A stretch of 8,698 nucleotides of DNA. Source: Chloroflexia bacterium (GTDB lineage: Bacteria; Chloroflexota; Chloroflexia; Thermomicrobiales; UBA6265). The position numbers and the translations under genes were made by a program. A model generated the notes under the pieces. That model was given only the letters and a program-made list of their open reading frames with translations. It was not told the origin of the DNA and made no database searches. Of this stretch, positions 6,516 through 8,698 are shown piece after piece (position 1 is the first letter of the stretch; each line of letters opens with the position of its first letter). The stretch is taken from NCBI GenBank assembly GCA_030430125.1, contig JAUIGA010000128.1, positions 1-8,698 of the forward strand. The letters run 5' to 3'.

Positions 6516-8047
6516 GACACGCCGGAAAGCGTCGCGATTCGCTGGTCGACCCCGGCGAGCGCGTGGAGATGGTCCCAGATGCGCACCATGGCGAGGGTAT
6601 CCAGCCGACAGTAGGCGCGGAGGTGGTCGAATGCCTCCTGGGGATCGATCCCGTGCGGCGGTGAATCATCCACCACGCACTGTTTCCAGCGCAGCGTTGC
6701 CACGGAGCCGTGCCCGATTTCGAGCTCGTCGTAGGCGAGGTCCGGCGCCACAACCGGCAGGACCTTCTTGATCGACGTGCTTCCGCCGAAATCGGGATGC
6801 ACCCACAACCCGGTGCTTACCGGCTCCATCAGGTCGACCATACGCGTGTTGAGACCGAGCAGGAAATCCGCCAGATCCGGCACGGCCTCCGCCATCTCCT
6901 GATTGCGCCGTCCCTCGAACCCCTTCCACCAGACCAGCACCGAGCCGTCGTCGCCGATATCCCGGCGCAGCGCCTCCGCGATGGGTCGCATTGACGACCG
7001 GCCGGATTCAGTCCACAGGAACTCCCGGTGCTCCAGCTCCCCATCCTCGTGCAGAATGTGCACCGAGTATTGAAACGGCACCTGCTGATACGGCCCGACC
7101 CCTCCGAAGAGCGGCACCGGCGTCTGATAGGTCTCATAGTCGAGAAAGTAACAGGGAAATTGGACGGTATCGAGGAACTGGCGCAACGGATCCCGGCGCA
7201 CCCGTTCGGCCCCCGTGCGCACGGCATCGACCTGCCAGCGCTGGCGCGGACTGAGCTTCAGGTCGGACGGCCAGTCCGCAAGGCGCACCACGCCACGGGT
7301 GAGCGCCTCATCCAGTCGCTTCTGATTGATCGACACGAGATCGAACACGGTATCGCCGGCCGGGAACGCCGGGTGGAAGGCGTTGAAGGTCGGGCAGCGG
7401 CGACCGCGCGTCTTCGACCGGCACCCACAGGCCGGTCGCTGATCGGCGTCGCGAATCACGCGGAGCGAGGATTCCATGTCGGACTCGACCGCGGACCAGT
7501 GCTCCTCGCTCCAGGCCGTCACCGATCCATCCGCGCGGAAGAGATGCTGCAGATCCAGGTGCCCATTGCGCCGGTAGCGCTTGTCGAGATGGTGCACCTC
7601 GGCGCGACGGATCGAGAATCCGGCCTGGGTGAACGCGATACGCAGATAGGTGATATTCCGGCGGAGCTCGGCGTCAACCGACGTCGATGCGGTGACCTCG
7701 ATGAGAGTCCAGTCGGCACCCGGCGCGTCGCGATGGAGGATATCGGCGCGGGCATACACGCCGCCAGCGGTCAGGACCGACGCGCCGAAGAGGACGCAGG
7801 CGCCGGCGGCGATCGCGAGCTCTGTGGCCCTGGAGGCTTCGGCCGGATCGTCGAGATCGATCGCCACACCCTCGGGAAATCTGCGCCGGGCGACGGATTC
7901 GACCCTGCGCTCGTCGTCGTCACGGCGCAGGACGTGTTCAGGGTCCGGCGGCACGATGTCGGGCCGATGCCGCATCGCCCAGGCATAGGCCGGGCAGGTG
8001 CGATAGTTGAGAACGTCCGTCTGCGTCAGGTGGATCGACTGTCGCAT
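6512..8047 (-). CDS. RecB/Cas4-like plus DUF2779 (RNase H-fold exonuclease) protein
   Basis: A 511-residue two-domain protein. The N-terminal half resembles Cas4/RecB-type PD-(D/E)XK nucleases: LTQTDVLNYRTCPAYAW with C18, an ARADIL segment (D102), then LIEVTASTSV at 115-124. Further cysteines C207, C209 and C218 follow, so with C18 four are available for an Fe-S cluster, as in Cas4 and AddB. Family members usually read EVK where this one reads EVT (E117, T119), so the catalytic lysine appears lost. The C-terminal half is DUF2779: YFLDYETY (D303, E305) is Exo I, GPYQQVPFQYSVH (318-330) is the family signature, KGFEGRRNQEMAE (375-387) covers Exo II, and YCRLDTLAM (479-487, D483) gives Exo III. 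These point to a DEDD-type 3'-5' exonuclease; substrate unknown. The start fits the family; no in-place Shine-Dalgarno is seen, but a GGGGAG lies before a small hairpin (8052-8062) that would bring it nearer the ATG. It heads the two-gene coupled operon. Confidence 0.9.
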   Translation of the reverse strand: MRQSIHLTQTDVLNYRTCPAYAWAMRHRPDIVPPDPEHVLRRDDDERRVESVARRRFPEGVAIDLDDPAEASRATELAIAAGACVLFGASVLTAGGVYARADILHRDAPGADWTLIEVTASTSVDAELRRNITYLRIAFTQAGFSIRRAEVHHLDKRYRRNGHLDLQHLFRADGSVTAWSEEHWSAVESDMESSLRVIRDADQRPACGCRSKTRGRRCPTFNAFHPAFPAGDTVFDLVSINQKRLDEALTRGVVRLADWPSDLKLSPRQRWQVDAVRTGAERVRRDPLRQFLDTVQFPCYFLDYETYQTPVPLFGGVGPYQQVPFQYSVHILHEDGELEHREFLWTESGRSSMRPIAEALRRDIGDDGSVLVWWKGFEGRRNQEMAEAVPDLADFLLGLNTRMVDLMEPVSTGLWVHPDFGGSTSIKKVLPVVAPDLAYDELEIGHGSVATLRWKQCVVDDSPPHGIDPQEAFDHLRAYCRLDTLAMVRIWDHLHALAGVDQRIATLSGVS

Positions 8048-8071
8048 CCCCGCGTTTCACGCTCCCCACGA

Positions 8072-8100
8072 TTGCAAGCCATGTACGTACATTCTATACA
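8072..8100 (+). promoter_or_regulatory. Predicted sigma70-type promoter facing the aldehyde dehydrogenase gene
   Basis: TTGCAA (8072-8077) and TATACA (8095-8100) are separated by exactly 17 bp, close to the sigma70 consensus in an otherwise GC-rich region. Transcription should start near 8107, leaving a leader of about 174 bases before the ATG at 8281. The spacer contains the palindrome at 8081-8092, an ideal place for a repressor to block polymerase. Confidence 0.55.
8081..8092. promoter_or_regulatory. Perfect 12-bp palindrome, candidate operator shared by both promoters
   Basis: ATGTACGTACAT is fully self-complementary. It sits between the -35 and -10 of the rightward promoter and around the expected transcription start of the leftward promoter. 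A repressor bound here could shut off both directions. I cannot assign it to a known regulator family; no regulator gene is adjacent to it. Confidence 0.5.
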
Positions 8101-8120
8101 ATCTCGCTCCAGTATAGCAA
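8093..8120 (-). promoter_or_regulatory. Predicted sigma70-type promoter for the nuclease / zinc-ribbon-TPR operon
   Basis: Read leftward, TTGCTA (8120-8115) and TATAGA (8098-8093) are 16 bp apart. The start would fall near 8086, about 39 bases before the nuclease ATG at 8047. Its -10 overlaps that of the opposing promoter by four bases, so the two promoters should exclude each other. Confidence 0.5.
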
Positions 8121-8154
8121 ACCGGCGCGCGTTCCGGATGCCACCAACGAGCGT

Positions 8155-8180
8155 ACCGCATCGTGCGGTCCTGCTTTGTT
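8155..8180 (+). terminator. Terminator- or attenuator-like hairpin in the aldehyde dehydrogenase leader
   Basis: ACCGCA (8155-8160) pairs perfectly with TGCGGT (8164-8169) around a TCG loop and is followed by CCTGCTTTGTT, a moderately T-rich tail. It lies inside the predicted rightward leader, about 50 bases after the expected start and 110 bases before the ATG, where it could attenuate transcription. The 6-bp stem and interrupted T-tract make it weak. It could also simply insulate the downstream gene. Confidence 0.3.
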
Positions 8181-8280
8181 AAGGAAATCACAATCCAGGC
8201 CACCGCGCACGCGACACCCGCCACGCCATCGCGTACGCTAACGGCAGCAGGCTCGGATGTTGTCACCAAGGAGACGTGTC

Positions 8281-8698
8281 ATGCCACTGATCACCGTCAA
8301 TCCCGCCACCGGCGAGCAGATCGCGCAGTACGAGGAGATGTCCCCGGAAGAGATCGACAGCATCGTCCGCCAGGCACACGAGGCCTGGTGTTCCTGGCGC
8401 GAGACCAGCTTCGCCGAACGCGCCGCCCATGTCCGACGACTGGCGTCCATCCTGCGCGAGGACAGCGAGCGGTTCGCGACCCTGATGAGCCAGGAAATGG
8501 GCAAACCCATCGCGCAGGCGCGGGCCGAGGTCGAGAAGTGCGCCATCGGCTGCGACCACTACGCCGAGCACGCCGAGACGTACCTCGCCTCCGAGGTGAT
8601 CGAGACCGACGCCAGCACAAGCTATGTGGCATACCGGCCCCTCGGCGTCATCCTCGCGATCATGCCGTGGAACTTCCCCTTCTGGCAGGTGCTTCGCT
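8281..8698 (+). CDS. NAD(P)-dependent succinate-semialdehyde dehydrogenase-type aldehyde dehydrogenase, N-terminal part
   Basis: The first 139 codons of an aldehyde dehydrogenase superfamily protein; the rest lies beyond the right edge. ITVNPATGEQIAQYEEMS opens the fold, QEMGKPIAQARAEVEKCA (residues 67-84) is a strongly conserved family stretch, and YRPLGVILAIMPWNFPFWQ near the end is the conserved cofactor-site segment with the family PWNFP motif. The whole stretch resembles Escherichia coli Sad/YneI closely, including the WRET and CDHYAEH positions, so oxidation of succinate semialdehyde to succinate (4-aminobutyrate or related catabolism) is the best guess. The catalytic Cys and Glu lie outside the window, so substrate remains open. 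A strong ribosome binding site AAGGAG (8268-8273) lies seven bases before the ATG and fixes the start. It is divergent from the nuclease operon and shares its promoter region. Confidence 0.93.
   Translation, partial: MPLITVNPATGEQIAQYEEMSPEEIDSIVRQAHEAWCSWRETSFAERAAHVRRLASILREDSERFATLMSQEMGKPIAQARAEVEKCAIGCDHYAEHAETYLASEVIETDASTSYVAYRPLGVILAIMPWNFPFWQVLR

Noticed and set aside
5427..6614. 395-codon open frame on the plus strand
   Set aside because: It is antisense to the zinc-ribbon/TPR gene, whose zinc-ribbon motifs, TPR-like repeats and membrane helices are convincing; no domain or ribosome binding site is seen.
6512..8047. Cas4-like domain as part of a CRISPR system
   Set aside because: No repeat array or other cas gene is present, and the C-terminal DUF2779 domain marks a separate, non-CRISPR family.
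7028..8182. 384-codon open frame on the plus strand
   Set aside because: It is antisense to the nuclease gene, crosses the divergent promoter region, and has no recognisable motif.
8057..8269. 70-codon minus-strand frame in the divergent region
   Set aside because: It spans both predicted promoters and the hairpin and has no recognisable protein features; the region is better explained as regulatory.

Overview
The window is GC-rich bacterial chromosomal DNA holding five genes on the minus strand and the start of one on the plus strand. Several traits fit a high-GC environmental bacterium, possibly a Chloroflexota / Thermomicrobia-like lineage: a DUF11 surface protein, a MalT-like LuxR regulator, a cytoplasmic-looking class A serine hydrolase and a RecB/Cas4-like plus DUF2779 nuclease. 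This taxonomic guess is inference only; no rRNA or marker gene is present. There is no tRNA, rRNA, CRISPR array, insertion sequence or phage gene.

Layout, following minus-strand transcription from right to left. (1) A short divergent regulatory region (8048-8280) carries two opposed sigma70-like promoters whose -10 elements overlap, with a perfect 12-bp palindrome beside them. (2) Leftward from it run a two-domain nuclease (6512-8047) and, overlapping it by four bases, a zinc-ribbon/TPR membrane protein (5487-6515). The two are almost certainly translationally coupled. (3) After a gap of about 130 bp comes a beta-lactamase-fold serine hydrolase (4515-5357) with no signal peptide and no obvious omega-loop general base. 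(4) After a gap of 234 bp comes an 873-residue MalT/LAL-type ATP-dependent transcriptional activator (1659-4280). (5) About 700 bp without a convincing gene (957-1658) holds two notable inverted repeats. (6) At the left edge is the N-terminal part of a secreted DUF11 surface protein that runs off the window (956 to 1). Rightward from the divergent region is the first 139 codons of a succinate-semialdehyde dehydrogenase-type aldehyde dehydrogenase (8281 to the end).

The most interesting unit is the nuclease plus zinc-ribbon/TPR membrane protein pair. The nuclease keeps its DEDD-type exonuclease residues and four cysteines that could hold an Fe-S cluster. The lysine expected in its N-terminal PD-(D/E)XK motif appears to be threonine. 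The pairing suggests an uncharacterised DNA- or RNA-processing complex held near the membrane. That is a hypothesis from gene context, not a demonstrated function.
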